Counted from the first letter of the stretch, positions 1-8,802 are shown. The stretch is DNA of 64,000 nucleotides from CAYYMH01 sp964472785 (GCA_964472785.1 CAYYMH010000014.1:35141-99140); one strand, 5' to 3'. Notes: a model not told the origin generated them from the letters alone. Made by a program: numbers and translations.

Positions 1-658
1 ATTCGATCTTTTTCTTTGAACGCTGCGTCTTCGGATCAAAAACACGTATTGATTCAATGGTATCGCCAAAAAACTCTACCCTGTAAGGGAAATCGCTGGA
101 ATACGGATAAAAATCAATTAAACCTCCTCGCACACTCATTTCACCCCAGTCCTGAACCATCGGCTCTCTCTCGAACCCCAGCAAATTCAACCTTTCTTTC
201 AGTGTATCAAAATTAATTTCCGAATTAACCCTTAAAAATATTCGCTGTTTTTGAACGAGAGAAGAATCGGGAAAGTTGACAACGAGGTTTTTTGCAGATA
301 AAATTGTGACGACCTTTCTTTTTTCGAGTAGTTTTGTCAAGCCATCAAGAACAGTGCTTCTTTTTGTTGCATCAAAAACCTCTTTAGTCGATACAACTGG
401 AATCTCCGGAAAATACGCGATGTGCTCATGTCCGACTAAAACTTCCAGATCTTCCCGAACAATTTCTTCTTCTTTTTCTTCTGCCGTGACATAACATATT
501 GGCCGCTGTTTTTTTTCTAACAACACGGTTAAAAAAAGAGCTTTCAGGGATCCGGAAAGCCCTTTTAAATAATTCTCTTTATTCGACTCTATCTGATTTA
601 AAAACCGATTTATTTCCGCCGAATCTGATAATATTTTTTTTAATGTCGAATCACTCAT
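1..658 (-). CDS. mfd: Transcription-repair coupling factor Mfd, N-terminal part (cut by window edge)
   Basis: Mfd is a DNA translocase that removes RNA polymerase stalled at lesions and recruits UvrA. Only the first 219 codons are in the window. Translating the minus strand from the ATG at 658 gives an open frame to the window edge. It includes the UvrB-like N-terminal domain, with a GGLIDFYPYSGDFPYRVEFF-type block near residues 190-210 followed by GDTIESIRVFDP, which is characteristic of Mfd and UvrB. Mfd is preferred over UvrB because the domain begins close to the N-terminus without a Walker A motif in this part. The start overlaps the murQ stop as ATGA, so the two genes are probably translationally coupled. 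Confidence 0.88.
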   Translation of the reverse strand, partial: MSDSTLKKILSDSAEINRFLNQIESNKENYLKGLSGSLKALFLTVLLEKKQRPICYVTAEEKEEEIVREDLEVLVGHEHIAYFPEIPVVSTKEVFDATKRSTVLDGLTKLLEKRKVVTILSAKNLVVNFPDSSLVQKQRIFLRVNSEINFDTLKERLNLLGFEREPMVQDWGEMSVRGGLIDFYPYSSDFPYRVEFFGDTIESIRVFDPKTQRSKKKIE

Positions 659-1587
659 TGATTATTCTTCAAATCTTCTATTTCAATCGCTGCTTTAACA
701 AAACCATCTGCCTTTTGTAATCGTCTTTGCGCTTGCTCTTTGTCCACACCTTTTAATATCATCACTAATGCGGTTTTTACATGACCATCCGCTTTTTTCA
801 AAACCCTTTTCGCTGTTTCATAATCCACACCAGTAACCATGATCACTGTTCTCTTTGACCGCTCTTCTAACTTTTTAGATGTCATTTGCAAATCAACCAT
901 CATATTGTTATAAACCTTTCCCAGGCGGATCATCGTTGTCGTGGTGATCATATTTAATACCAACTTCTGTGCCGTGCCTGACTTCATTCGCGTTGAGCCC
1001 ATAATAACCTCTGGACCGACTACCGGACAAATAGCAACATCGACATCCAACTCCAATTGTTTTCGATCTGTACAAGTGACGTACAGTGTTTTGGCGCCCA
1101 CTTCTTTTGCTTTTTCAATGGCGCCCACAACATAGGGTGTGATTCTGCTGGCAGAAATTCCACAAGCCACGTCTTTTTTCGTGAAGCTCAGTTTCATCAA
1201 ATCTCGTCCGCCATTTTCCTTTATGTCTTCTGCTCCTTCCTGAGCTCGTATTAATGCATCGTACCCTCCGGCGATGATGCCCTGAATTAATTCCGGGCTC
1301 GCACCAAAAGTGGGAGGAATTTCTGATGCGTCGAGAACACCAAGCCTTCCGCTTGTTCCTGCACCGACGTAAATTAGCCGGCCACCATTTTTAATTGCAT
1401 GCACAACGATTTCAACTGCTTTGGCGATGTACGGTAATTCTTTTTCAACTGCAAAAGGCACTGTTTTATCCTGATCATTAATAATTTTTAAAATTTTTTC
1501 ACTCGGCATCGAACCGATACCCTGTGATTCCGGGTTCTGTTTTTCAGTAATTAACGTCTCCAGTTTTTTATAAAGATCATTTTCCAC
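655..1587 (-). CDS. murQ: N-acetylmuramic acid 6-phosphate etherase
   Basis: MurQ cleaves the D-lactyl ether of MurNAc-6-phosphate to give GlcNAc-6-phosphate, a cytoplasmic step of peptidoglycan recycling. The 310-residue length is normal. The SIS-type sugar-phosphate motif GAGTSGRLGVLDASEIPPTF is present near residues 75-95. A conserved GSTRMKSGTAQKLVLNM block follows near residue 200, and a UBA-like C-terminal helical region ends the protein. It lies 2 nt downstream of rsmG and overlaps mfd by 4 nt, so rsmG-murQ-mfd looks like one operon. AnmK, which makes its substrate, is encoded at 26.8-28.0 kb. Confidence 0.95.
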   Translation of the reverse strand: MENDLYKKLETLITEKQNPESQGIGSMPSEKILKIINDQDKTVPFAVEKELPYIAKAVEIVVHAIKNGGRLIYVGAGTSGRLGVLDASEIPPTFGASPELIQGIIAGGYDALIRAQEGAEDIKENGGRDLMKLSFTKKDVACGISASRITPYVVGAIEKAKEVGAKTLYVTCTDRKQLELDVDVAICPVVGPEVIMGSTRMKSGTAQKLVLNMITTTTMIRLGKVYNNMMVDLQMTSKKLEERSKRTVIMVTGVDYETAKRVLKKADGHVKTALVMILKGVDKEQAQRRLQKADGFVKAAIEIEDLKNNQ

Positions 1588-1589
1588 CT

Positions 1590-2261
1590 TTACTTCTCCT
1601 TTATTTTTCGTATTTTTACAAACACCCGATTTCGGTTTTCGTCCACCAATACCGGATTCATTTTAATCATTTCCGTTTTTATTTTCCCTCTTATTTTACA
1701 AAGGCTTCTGATTTCAGCGTCTAAATTGCCTCCCTTCCAGGCAATAAAAAATCCTTCCGGCTTTAACAAATTTTCAGTCCATTGGTAAACTAAAGCCAAA
1801 TCACCAACCGCCCTGGAAAAAATATAATCAAATTTTTCTCTGAACACTGTTTCCGATTGAATATATTCACACCGTTCATTTATAATAGTCACATTATCCA
1901 ATTTTAATTTAGATTTTACCTCTCTTAAAAACAGAGCCTTTAATCGCTTCGATTCAACAGCAATGAAATAAACGTCCCGGTGAAGAATACTAATTGGTAA
2001 AAAAGGAAACCCTGCGCCGCTACCGACATCCAATATATTAGATTGCGGATCAATTTTTTCGCATATCAAAATCGCCAGAGATTCCAAAAAATGGCGTGGA
2101 ACGACTCTTTCAATATCTGATTTTGAAATGAGATTGGTTTTTTTATTCCACAATAATAATAAATCATAATAAATTCTAAAATCAGCCAATTGAGATTGAT
2201 TACACGAAACACCAGCCTTTTTCAGCTTTTCTTCCAAATATACTATTTGTTCATTGATCAT
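1590..2261 (-). CDS. rsmG: 16S rRNA (guanine-527-N7)-methyltransferase RsmG
   Basis: RsmG (GidB) methylates G527 of 16S rRNA using SAM. The 223-residue protein has the SAM-binding motif ILDVGSGAGFPFLPISI near residues 75-92 and the FSRAVGDLALVYQW segment typical of the family. A short N-terminal helical extension (about residues 1-40) precedes the Rossmann domain, as in other RsmGs. It follows mnmG in the usual mnmE-mnmG-rsmG order, separated by a short spacer that carries a parS-like palindrome. In many bacteria parA and parB follow; here murQ and mfd do. Confidence 0.95.
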   Translation of the reverse strand: MINEQIVYLEEKLKKAGVSCNQSQLADFRIYYDLLLLWNKKTNLISKSDIERVVPRHFLESLAILICEKIDPQSNILDVGSGAGFPFLPISILHRDVYFIAVESKRLKALFLREVKSKLKLDNVTIINERCEYIQSETVFREKFDYIFSRAVGDLALVYQWTENLLKPEGFFIAWKGGNLDAEIRSLCKIRGKIKTEMIKMNPVLVDENRNRVFVKIRKIKEK

Positions 2262-2275
2262 ATTAATTAGTTCGA

Positions 2276-2291
2276 CGTTTCACGTGGAACA
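2276..2291. promoter_or_regulatory. parS-like ParB binding site (degenerate)
   Basis: The 16-mer CGTTTCACGTGGAACA fits the general parS form NGTTNCACGTGNAACN. It differs from the perfect site at 4192-4207 at its first and twelfth bases. It sits in the rsmG-mnmG spacer. ParB loads at such sites, which usually cluster near the origin; this one is about 7 kb from dnaA. Confidence 0.75.
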
Positions 2292-2298
2292 TTCCCGA

Positions 2299-4179
2299 TC
2301 ATTTTTTTAAAGCAATAATGATCACTGCAATATCTGCTGGCGAGACACCAGCGATTCGAGATGCTTGCCCGATTGAGTGGGGTTTTATTCGCTTGAGTTT
2401 TTCGCGCGACTCTCTCGACAATGATTTAAGTTCATTATAATTGAAATCTGCCGGTATGAGCCGGCTCTCCATTTTTTTAAACTTCTTAACTTGTTCCAGT
2501 TGCCGTTTGAAATATCCTTCATATTTAATTTCAAGGTTGAGCTGCTGCCTGACCTCTTTCATGAGCCCCTTTTCGAGGTGATCATCAAAAATTGGCAATT
2601 TGACAAAATCAGAAAAATCCTCTATTTTTAACTCCGGCCTTTTTAACAATTTATAAAAAGACTCTTTTTCCCTGATAGGAGTTCCGCTTCGTTTTTCTAA
2701 TAACGAATTGATATCATCCGGGGAAATCATAATCTTTTTTAATTCACCAAAATACCTTTGAATCAAAGACGCTTTCTTTTCAACTTTTGTGTAAAAATCA
2801 GCCGGCAAGAGTCCTAATTTATTTCCATATTTTGAAAGTCGTAAATCTGCATTATCCTGTCTCAATAGCAACCGATATTCCGCTAAAGATGTGAACATAC
2901 GATACGGCTCTTCGATTTCACGATTAATTAAATCATCAATCAAAACGCCGATATATGCTTGAGAACGAGTTAAAACAAATGGCGCCTCATTACGCAACTT
3001 TAACACCGCATTCACACCCGCAACAAATCCCTGAGCTGCTGCCTCCTCATATCCCGATGTTCCGTTAATCTGTCCGGCAAAATATAGATTTTCTATCAAT
3101 TTTGTTTCTAATGTCGCATACAATTGATTGGGGGGGAAAAAATCGTATTCGATTGCATATCCCAGGCGCGTTATTTGCACGTTTTTTAACCCGGGAATCG
3201 TTTTTAGTGCGTTCACTTGAATATCTTCAGGGAGACTGGTCGCAAATCCATTAATGTAATATTCCTTGGTTTCTCTTCCCTCTGGTTCAAGGTAAAGCTG
3301 ATGAGAAAATTTGTCCGGAAATTGATCTAGTTTTGTTTCGATGGACGGACAATATCTGGGCCCGATACCAACAATTTTTCCAGAAAAAAGGGGGGATCGA
3401 TCAAAACCCTTTTTCAATATCTCATGCGTTTCTTGATTTGTGTTTGTTAGATAACATGGTTTTTGCCGAATGTCTATTTTTTCTGTTTGAAATGAGAAGG
3501 GAGTTGGCTTCAGATCGCCGTGCTGAATCTCCATTTCTTGGAAATCTAATGTTCTTCCATCTACCCGCGGCGGCGTGCCTGTTTTTAACCGTCCGGACTT
3601 AAAGCCATGGTGGTTCAGATTTTCGGTTAATCCTGTAGCTGGAAATTCGCCGGAACGACCAGAAGGATAACTGTACATGCCAATATGAACCAAGCCATTT
3701 AAAAATGTTCCGGCCGTTAAAATAACCGAACGACCACAGACGATTGATCCCGTGAAAATTTTAACACCACAACATTTCCCCTTTTCGACAAGCACTTCTG
3801 TAACCATTGCTTGTTTGATATCTAAACCATCTTGATTTTCCAGCGCCTTTTTCATTCGTAAAGCATAACCAACCCTGTCTGCTTGCGCCCGTAAAGACCA
3901 AACCGCTGGTCCTTTTGATTTATTCAACATCCGAAACTGAATTCCCTGATCATCAATGACCTTTCCCATTTCTCCGCCCATTGCGTCCAACTCGCGAACC
4001 AAATTGCTTTTTGCCAGACCGCCGATGGCGGGATTACAAGACATTTGCCCGATGGTCGAGATGTTCATCGTAAACAGAAGAGTTTTCATTCCCATCCGGG
4101 CGGCAGCCAATGCAGCTTCACATCCGGCGTGTCCACCCCCGACAACAATCACATCATATTTTTCGTTTTCATAAATCAT
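2299..4179 (-). CDS. mnmG: tRNA uridine-5-carboxymethylaminomethyl synthesis enzyme MnmG
   Basis: MnmG (GidA) works with MnmE to install the cmnm5 group on U34 of tRNAs, using FAD and NADH. The Rossmann FAD motif DVIVVGGGHAGCEAALAAAR is at residues 9-28. The GidA signatures around GPRYCPSIETK and GYEEAAAQGFVAGVNA are present, and the C-terminal helical domain ends in ISGVSPADI-type sequence (here IAGVSPADI). A frame extension reaches 4227, but it would overlap mnmE and translate through the parS palindrome. The ATG at 4179 gives 626 residues, the normal family length, and is preferred. No clear Shine-Dalgarno precedes it. Confidence 0.95.
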   Translation of the reverse strand: MIYENEKYDVIVVGGGHAGCEAALAAARMGMKTLLFTMNISTIGQMSCNPAIGGLAKSNLVRELDAMGGEMGKVIDDQGIQFRMLNKSKGPAVWSLRAQADRVGYALRMKKALENQDGLDIKQAMVTEVLVEKGKCCGVKIFTGSIVCGRSVILTAGTFLNGLVHIGMYSYPSGRSGEFPATGLTENLNHHGFKSGRLKTGTPPRVDGRTLDFQEMEIQHGDLKPTPFSFQTEKIDIRQKPCYLTNTNQETHEILKKGFDRSPLFSGKIVGIGPRYCPSIETKLDQFPDKFSHQLYLEPEGRETKEYYINGFATSLPEDIQVNALKTIPGLKNVQITRLGYAIEYDFFPPNQLYATLETKLIENLYFAGQINGTSGYEEAAAQGFVAGVNAVLKLRNEAPFVLTRSQAYIGVLIDDLINREIEEPYRMFTSLAEYRLLLRQDNADLRLSKYGNKLGLLPADFYTKVEKKASLIQRYFGELKKIMISPDDINSLLEKRSGTPIREKESFYKLLKRPELKIEDFSDFVKLPIFDDHLEKGLMKEVRQQLNLEIKYEGYFKRQLEQVKKFKKMESRLIPADFNYNELKSLSRESREKLKRIKPHSIGQASRIAGVSPADIAVIIIALKK

Positions 4180-4191
4180 ATTTATTTCGAG

Positions 4192-4207
4192 TGTTTCACG
4201 TGAAACA
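4192..4207. promoter_or_regulatory. parS site, perfect consensus
   Basis: The palindrome TGTTTCACGTGAAACA is identical to the canonical bacterial parS bound by ParB/Spo0J. It lies in the spacer between the mnmE stop codon and the mnmG start. A second, degenerate copy is at 2276-2291. Neither parA nor parB is in the window. Confidence 0.93.
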
Positions 4208-4211
4208 TTAT

Positions 4212-5597
4212 CTATTTTCCAATACAAAAGTTCTTAAAAATATTGTTTAGAATATCTTCGCTTGTTACCGTACCGACGATCTCTCCCAAATTTTCCAGCG
4301 CGCCTCTTAAATATACAGATATGAATTCTGGAGATACATTTTTTTTAATATCCTTTTCAGCGTTGGCTAAATTTTTTGCTGCCTCTTTTAACAGAAACCA
4401 GTGCCTTGTGTTTGAAACCACCGTTTCTCGTACTAATTTTTTTTCTTTACCAAAGATCTCTTTAACCAATGTTTTTTCAAATAACTCTATACCGTATCCC
4501 TTTAAAGCGGAAACAGTCAATACAGGAACATTATTTCCTAATAACTCTTTTTTTGTCATTTTTGTTTTTAAATCGCTTTTATTGATAACGCGAATTAGAT
4601 TTATATGACCAACCTGTTCAATAGTTTTAATGATTGCTTTATCATCTGAATCCAAAGGGGTTGAACCGTCAAAAAGATGAATAATGATGTCTGCAGATTC
4701 CATGTGTTTTTTTGACCGCCGTATTCCTTCTTTTTCTATCGGATCGCTGCTGTCTTTTATGCCTGCAGTATCAACAACTCGAAATAGAATTCCCTCTAAA
4801 TCCAATTGAACTTCAATTGCATCTCGTGTGGTTCCTGGTATTTCTGTGACTATTGCGCGATCCTCTTTTGACAATAGATTTAATAAACTTGATTTGCCAA
4901 CGTTCGGTTTCCCGGCAATTACTAGCTTAACTCCTTCACGAGCAATTCGCCCGATTTTAAAAGATTTAATTAACTCATTTAATTCATTTTGTATTTGATT
5001 TATTTTTTTAACCAGTTCACCACGATTAACAAACTCGACATCTTCCTCTGAAAAATCGAGCTCTAACTCCAGTAATGAGTTTGCATCCAATAATGTTTGT
5101 TTAACTTCTGCTATTTTTTGGGACAATTTTCCTTTTAACTGTTTCATTGACGATGCAAGGCTGAAATCGGTCTTCGCTTGAATGACGTCAGAAACAGCCT
5201 CTGCTTGCGAAAGATCAAAGCGACCATTCATAAACGCACGAAATGTAAATTCTCCCGGTTGAGCAAGACGCGCTCCTTTCTTTAAAACCAGAGATAGAAT
5301 TTTCTGGCTGACATATAAACCACCGTGGCAATTAATTTCAACCATATTTTCTTTTGTGTACGAAAATGGTTTTTTATATTTGATCACAACGACCTCGTCA
5401 ATCTCTGACTTCCCATTGTAAATATGCCCAAAAACTGCCTTACGCGGTTCAATATCTTCAAATTTTTTTTCGGACTGAAACATGCTTTTTACTATCTTAA
5501 ACACATCTCGGCCGCTTAGCCTGATAATTGCTATTGCCCCTTTTCCGGGAGCCGTAGAAATTGCAGCAATTGTATCTTCTAACAGATAGTCCTTCAT
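4212..5597 (-). CDS. mnmE: tRNA modification GTPase MnmE
   Basis: MnmE is the GTPase and methyltetrahydrofolate-binding partner of MnmG in U34 modification of tRNA. The 461-residue protein has the N-terminal folate-binding domain (start DTIAAISTAPGKGAIAIIRL). A helical domain follows, interrupted by a G domain with G1 GKPNVGKSS, G2 TTRDA, G3 DTAGI and G4 NKSD at about residues 225-345. The invariant C-terminal CIGK is intact; its cysteine is needed for modification activity in known MnmEs. It is followed by mnmG on the same strand. Confidence 0.97.
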   Translation of the reverse strand: MKDYLLEDTIAAISTAPGKGAIAIIRLSGRDVFKIVKSMFQSEKKFEDIEPRKAVFGHIYNGKSEIDEVVVIKYKKPFSYTKENMVEINCHGGLYVSQKILSLVLKKGARLAQPGEFTFRAFMNGRFDLSQAEAVSDVIQAKTDFSLASSMKQLKGKLSQKIAEVKQTLLDANSLLELELDFSEEDVEFVNRGELVKKINQIQNELNELIKSFKIGRIAREGVKLVIAGKPNVGKSSLLNLLSKEDRAIVTEIPGTTRDAIEVQLDLEGILFRVVDTAGIKDSSDPIEKEGIRRSKKHMESADIIIHLFDGSTPLDSDDKAIIKTIEQVGHINLIRVINKSDLKTKMTKKELLGNNVPVLTVSALKGYGIELFEKTLVKEIFGKEKKLVRETVVSNTRHWFLLKEAAKNLANAEKDIKKNVSPEFISVYLRGALENLGEIVGTVTSEDILNNIFKNFCIGK

Positions 5598-5624
5598 TCA
5601 GAATTTTATTAACCTCAATATAGG

Positions 5625-5655
5625 AAAAGCCCTATCAGAAAAAAACAGGGCTTTT
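5625..5655 (-). terminator. Hairpin between yidC and mnmE, possible terminator or attenuator
   Basis: AAAAGCCCT and AGGGCTTTT form a perfect 9-bp stem around a 13-nt loop, 47 nt downstream of the yidC stop and 27 nt upstream of mnmE. The T-tract on the minus strand is short (TTTTCC), so termination may be partial. It could also act bidirectionally. Confidence 0.5.
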
Positions 5656-5702
5656 ATATTTAACTGGACATTCTTATAAAAATATGTGAAAGAAAAATTA
5701 AA

Positions 5703-7592
5703 CTATTTTCTCTTTGATTTACTATTTTTATTCTTTAATTTCTTGACCGGAGGCGGGGCTTTTTTATTAGCACTTGCCTCCTTATTAACTTCCTTTTTTT
5801 CCGGCGCCCATTTTTGCTGAATAATTGTAAAGATATTAAATAATGTATAATATAAATTCAACCCTGATGGAAATGAATTAAAAAGTAACATGAAAAATAA
5901 TGGCATGAAATAAACCATTGCTTTTTGTTTTGGATCTTTCATGGTCATTTTCTGCTGCCAAAACATAGTTCCGGCCATTACGATGGGCAATACATTCACA
6001 AGATCTCCGTAAAATGGAATCGAAAACGGCAGTTGAAAAATAGTATCCGGGGCTGACAGATCTTTTATCCAGAATATAAATTCCGCACCTCTCAGTTCAA
6101 TTGTATTTCGGAACACAATAAAGATGGATATAAGCAAGGGCATCTGAATTAACTGTGGCAAGCAACCACTTACAGGATTAACGCCCTCTTCTTTGTACAT
6201 TTTCATCGTTTCTTTGTTCAGACGCTGCGGCTCTTTACCATACTTCTCCTTTAGCTCATTCAGTTTTGGCTGTAAGCTTTGCATTCTCTGCATCGAAGCA
6301 TAGCTTTTCCGGGTTAACGGCCAAACCATAACTTTGATTAAAACAGCAAAAATAACCAGCACAAAGCCATAATTTGGAATAAATGAATTTAGAAATCGAA
6401 ATACTCTCAATACCAGCTTCGCGAACGGACGAAAAAGAGTCCACCCAAAATCCATAATTTTTGATAACGTGGGATGATATTCCTTTAAAATAAAATAATC
6501 CATCGGCCCGATATAAACGCGAAAATCTTGTGTTACTGTATTTTGACCGGAACCTGGAAGTATTTTATTTTTAAATCTCACCGATAATTTTTTCTTGACC
6601 CGATCTTCCAAATCTTTATCTTTATACAAAGGAAACGTTTCGCCGTACAAAATTGGCTGGACTTCATGGTCTGTTTCAGGAATGATGATCATAGCAAAAT
6701 ACTTCGTTCGTATCGCTGTCCAGTCAACAGTACCACTAAAATCTGATCGCGATTCTTTCTGAAACGGTTTGTTCGGCAGTTTCAGTTCTTCTTTGGTTCC
6801 CCCCTGGTAAACATAGGCCTTCGACTGGTCAATATCTTCTTTGCTAATATGATTTGAATAGTCTAATTCTGTGTACTTCAGTCCTGATTCCCAGCTGAGA
6901 TAATACTCATTGTTATCAAAGTGATGCCCCATTTGATTTATTTGTACAGTCAAATCAATAATATATTGATCTTTATAAAAAGTGAACTGTTTAATGAATT
7001 TTCTTCCTTCACCCAAATCTAACACAAAATGAATCGTCTCTTGATCTTTATTCCCTTCAAAGCGAACAATATTTTTGTCGGGTTTAAAAACGGCGTCATA
7101 AGTATAGATCGTGTCTTCATCGTTGACAAAAAATATTCCCAAATTTCCGTATCCGTCATCCTGGATAAGTTGAACGTTTTTATTTTTGGTGTAGTCGAAA
7201 TTCTTTAATTTCCAATTTGAAACAACAGCGCCTCTGGGCGACAAATGGGCGATATATTTATCCGTTTCGACAACGACATCCTCAACATTTTCTTTTTTAG
7301 TGGACTCGATAATTTTAAGGAATTGATTCTGATCATTCTCCGTATCATCATATACCATTTCCTCTCGTCCTTGGATTGTACCCTGTTCTGTTTTGGAAAC
7401 AACTGTCTGAGGTTCTTCTTTTTCTTCAACTTGCTGCTTTATTGAATCCTGTTGAACAGTTGTATCGGTAACAGCTTGCGGCATCTCTGATTTCGGGGGA
7501 AGTTTTAAAATTTCCTCACGATAAAAGTCTGTCTGAGTAAATATCAACAACATTCCAATCAATACGAACGCAAGTATTGTTTTTTTGTCCAT
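5703..7592 (-). CDS. yidC: Membrane protein insertase YidC
   Basis: YidC inserts and folds inner-membrane proteins, alone or with SecYEG. The 629-residue protein has the Gram-negative layout. An N-terminal transmembrane anchor lies at about residues 5-20, followed by a low-complexity Q/E-rich linker and a large periplasmic beta-domain (roughly 90-350). The Oxa1-type core with five membrane segments is at about 385-600 (NYGFVLVIFAVLIKVMVWPL, then GCLPQLIQMPLLISIF, then FPSGLNLYYTLFNIF). The tail is strongly basic (residues 600-629), as in ribosome-binding YidCs. It follows yidD by 21 nt, with an AAGGAT ribosome site. Confidence 0.97.
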   Translation of the reverse strand: MDKKTILAFVLIGMLLIFTQTDFYREEILKLPPKSEMPQAVTDTTVQQDSIKQQVEEKEEPQTVVSKTEQGTIQGREEMVYDDTENDQNQFLKIIESTKKENVEDVVVETDKYIAHLSPRGAVVSNWKLKNFDYTKNKNVQLIQDDGYGNLGIFFVNDEDTIYTYDAVFKPDKNIVRFEGNKDQETIHFVLDLGEGRKFIKQFTFYKDQYIIDLTVQINQMGHHFDNNEYYLSWESGLKYTELDYSNHISKEDIDQSKAYVYQGGTKEELKLPNKPFQKESRSDFSGTVDWTAIRTKYFAMIIIPETDHEVQPILYGETFPLYKDKDLEDRVKKKLSVRFKNKILPGSGQNTVTQDFRVYIGPMDYFILKEYHPTLSKIMDFGWTLFRPFAKLVLRVFRFLNSFIPNYGFVLVIFAVLIKVMVWPLTRKSYASMQRMQSLQPKLNELKEKYGKEPQRLNKETMKMYKEEGVNPVSGCLPQLIQMPLLISIFIVFRNTIELRGAEFIFWIKDLSAPDTIFQLPFSIPFYGDLVNVLPIVMAGTMFWQQKMTMKDPKQKAMVYFMPLFFMLLFNSFPSGLNLYYTLFNIFTIIQQKWAPEKKEVNKEASANKKAPPPVKKLKNKNSKSKRK

Positions 7593-7613
7593 TCCAATAT
7601 CCTTATTTTTTTT

Positions 7614-7823
7614 CTATTTTAACGGATCGTATCCACCTTTGTTGAATGGATTACATCTCAATATTCTCCACATTGACAAAACCATGCCCTTGATCGCTCC
7701 ATATTTTTTAAAAGCCAGAAAACTGTATTCTGAACAAGTAGGGTAAAATCGACAGGACTGTAAAAAAAAAGGCGATATCGCCTTTTGGTAAAATTTAATT
7801 AAAAACATAAATATAAATTTCAT
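7614..7823 (-). CDS. yidD: Membrane protein insertion efficiency factor YidD
   Basis: YidD is a small membrane-associated protein reported to assist YidC-dependent insertion. The 69 residues carry the full family signature: LIKFYQKAISP, then CRFYPTCSEYSFLAFKKYG, then WRILRCNPFNKGGYDP. The conserved cysteines in CRFYPTC and RCNP are all present. It sits immediately before yidC and downstream of rnpA, the standard neighbourhood, although the DUF2628 gene separates it from rnpA here. Confidence 0.96.
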   Translation of the reverse strand: MKFIFMFLIKFYQKAISPFFLQSCRFYPTCSEYSFLAFKKYGAIKGMVLSMWRILRCNPFNKGGYDPLK

Positions 7824-7904
7824 AGTTTTTTTTCTAATATATTTTCAGTAAAACCGAATCAGGATACTTTTGTTTTGAAAGCCATTTAAATTTAGCCGAA
7901 AGTT

Positions 7905-8270
7905 TTATTTCTGTTTGGAAATATTTGATAATGCGGCTTCAACTGAATTTGCCTGAACTTTTTTCTGGAATTTAAATGATCTGCTGATTAAATTTTCTTT
8001 TTTCCATTCACTTCCCTTTTCACCGAAAAGGAAAAGAAAATAAAATTCAAAAATAATCATTAAAGATGCGCCCTTAAAATCACCTTCTAAATAGAAAATA
8101 CGCGCACACGGAATCAAAAACAAAGATACCGCCAACATTCCCAACGCATATCCCCATATTTTTTGGTAAAAGGCCCAGAGAAAATTCAAAATAAATGCTG
8201 GAAAAGAAAAACCAACTTTAACAGCTTCATTTCCTTGATCCGGGTGCCAGTAGATAGCATAATCTTTCAT
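7905..8270 (-). CDS. DUF2628-like small membrane protein
   Basis: A 121-residue protein with two or three hydrophobic segments (about residues 22-36, 40-58 and 68-82) and a polar C-terminus. The N-terminal run YAIYWHP, then VGFSFPAFILNFLWAFYQKIW, then a glycine and LGML resembles DUF2628 proteins, in which an aromatic FxxxAxxFxxxWxxYxKMW pattern is typical. Function is unknown. The ATG overlaps the rnpA stop (TAATG), so it is co-translated with rnpA. An 81-nt gap separates it from yidD. Finding it inside the rpmH-rnpA-yidD-yidC cluster is unusual. Confidence 0.65.
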   Translation of the reverse strand: MKDYAIYWHPDQGNEAVKVGFSFPAFILNFLWAFYQKIWGYALGMLAVSLFLIPCARIFYLEGDFKGASLMIIFEFYFLFLFGEKGSEWKKENLISRSFKFQKKVQANSVEAALSNISKQK

Positions 8271-8641
8271 TAAACCCGCTCCTTATTATTTGAATCAAGG
8301 CTCATTTTCTGAATTAGTTTTTTGATATCCTGTTCCATAATATGAAAACTATTTGCAGTACCTTTAGAAATTAAGATATACCAAAAATCATCCGGAAACA
8401 AGTTTTTGTTGTATCGATATACTTCTCTCATTAATCGTTTTTGCCTGTTTTTAGCGACTGCTTTCTTTATTTTTTTTGAGGTGGCAAAGCCAACTTTTTT
8501 TTCGCCCTTTTTTGAAACATATAAAATTAACGCATGCTTTCCTACAATTGATGCTCCGCATTTAAATATATGATCAAATTTTCCATGCCCCCTTAAAATT
8601 TCCTGTTTAGATAATTTGGATTCTTTCTTTTCCAATATCAT
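8270..8641 (-). CDS. rnpA: Ribonuclease P protein component
   Basis: RnpA is the protein subunit of RNase P, which matures tRNA 5' ends. The 123-residue protein shows the family core. LRGHGKFDHIFKCG is near residues 18-31, KKVGFATSKKIKKAVAKN near 48-65, and the RNR-like motif NRQKRLMREVYR near 65-76. It starts 17 nt downstream of rpmH on the same strand, the near-universal rpmH-rnpA order. Confidence 0.96.
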   Translation of the reverse strand: MILEKKESKLSKQEILRGHGKFDHIFKCGASIVGKHALILYVSKKGEKKVGFATSKKIKKAVAKNRQKRLMREVYRYNKNLFPDDFWYILISKGTANSFHIMEQDIKKLIQKMSLDSNNKERV

Positions 8642-8658
8642 TTTTGACTAAAGCATAA

Positions 8659-8802
8659 TCATTCATCGCTTACTGTTAATTTTTTTCTTCCTCTTGCCCG
8701 TCGTCTTTTCAAAATTACTCTGCCAGATTTTGTTTTCATTCTCTCTCTGAAACCGTGCTTATTTACCCGCTTTCTTTTACTGGGTTGAAAAGTCCTTTTC
8801 AT
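8659..8802 (-). CDS. rpmH: 50S ribosomal protein L34
   Basis: This 47-residue ORF was read directly from the minus strand. It begins MKRTFQPSKRKRVNKHGFRE, the diagnostic start of L34, and continues with SGRVILKRRRARGRKKL. L34 is a basic protein of the large ribosomal subunit. A GAGGGA ribosome site precedes the ATG. It is the first gene of the leftward rpmH-rnpA operon that diverges from dnaA. A weak candidate promoter (TTGACT at 8876-8881, TAATTT at 8853-8858 on the minus strand) lies upstream. Confidence 0.97.
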   Translation of the reverse strand: MKRTFQPSKRKRVNKHGFRERMKTKSGRVILKRRRARGRKKLTVSDE

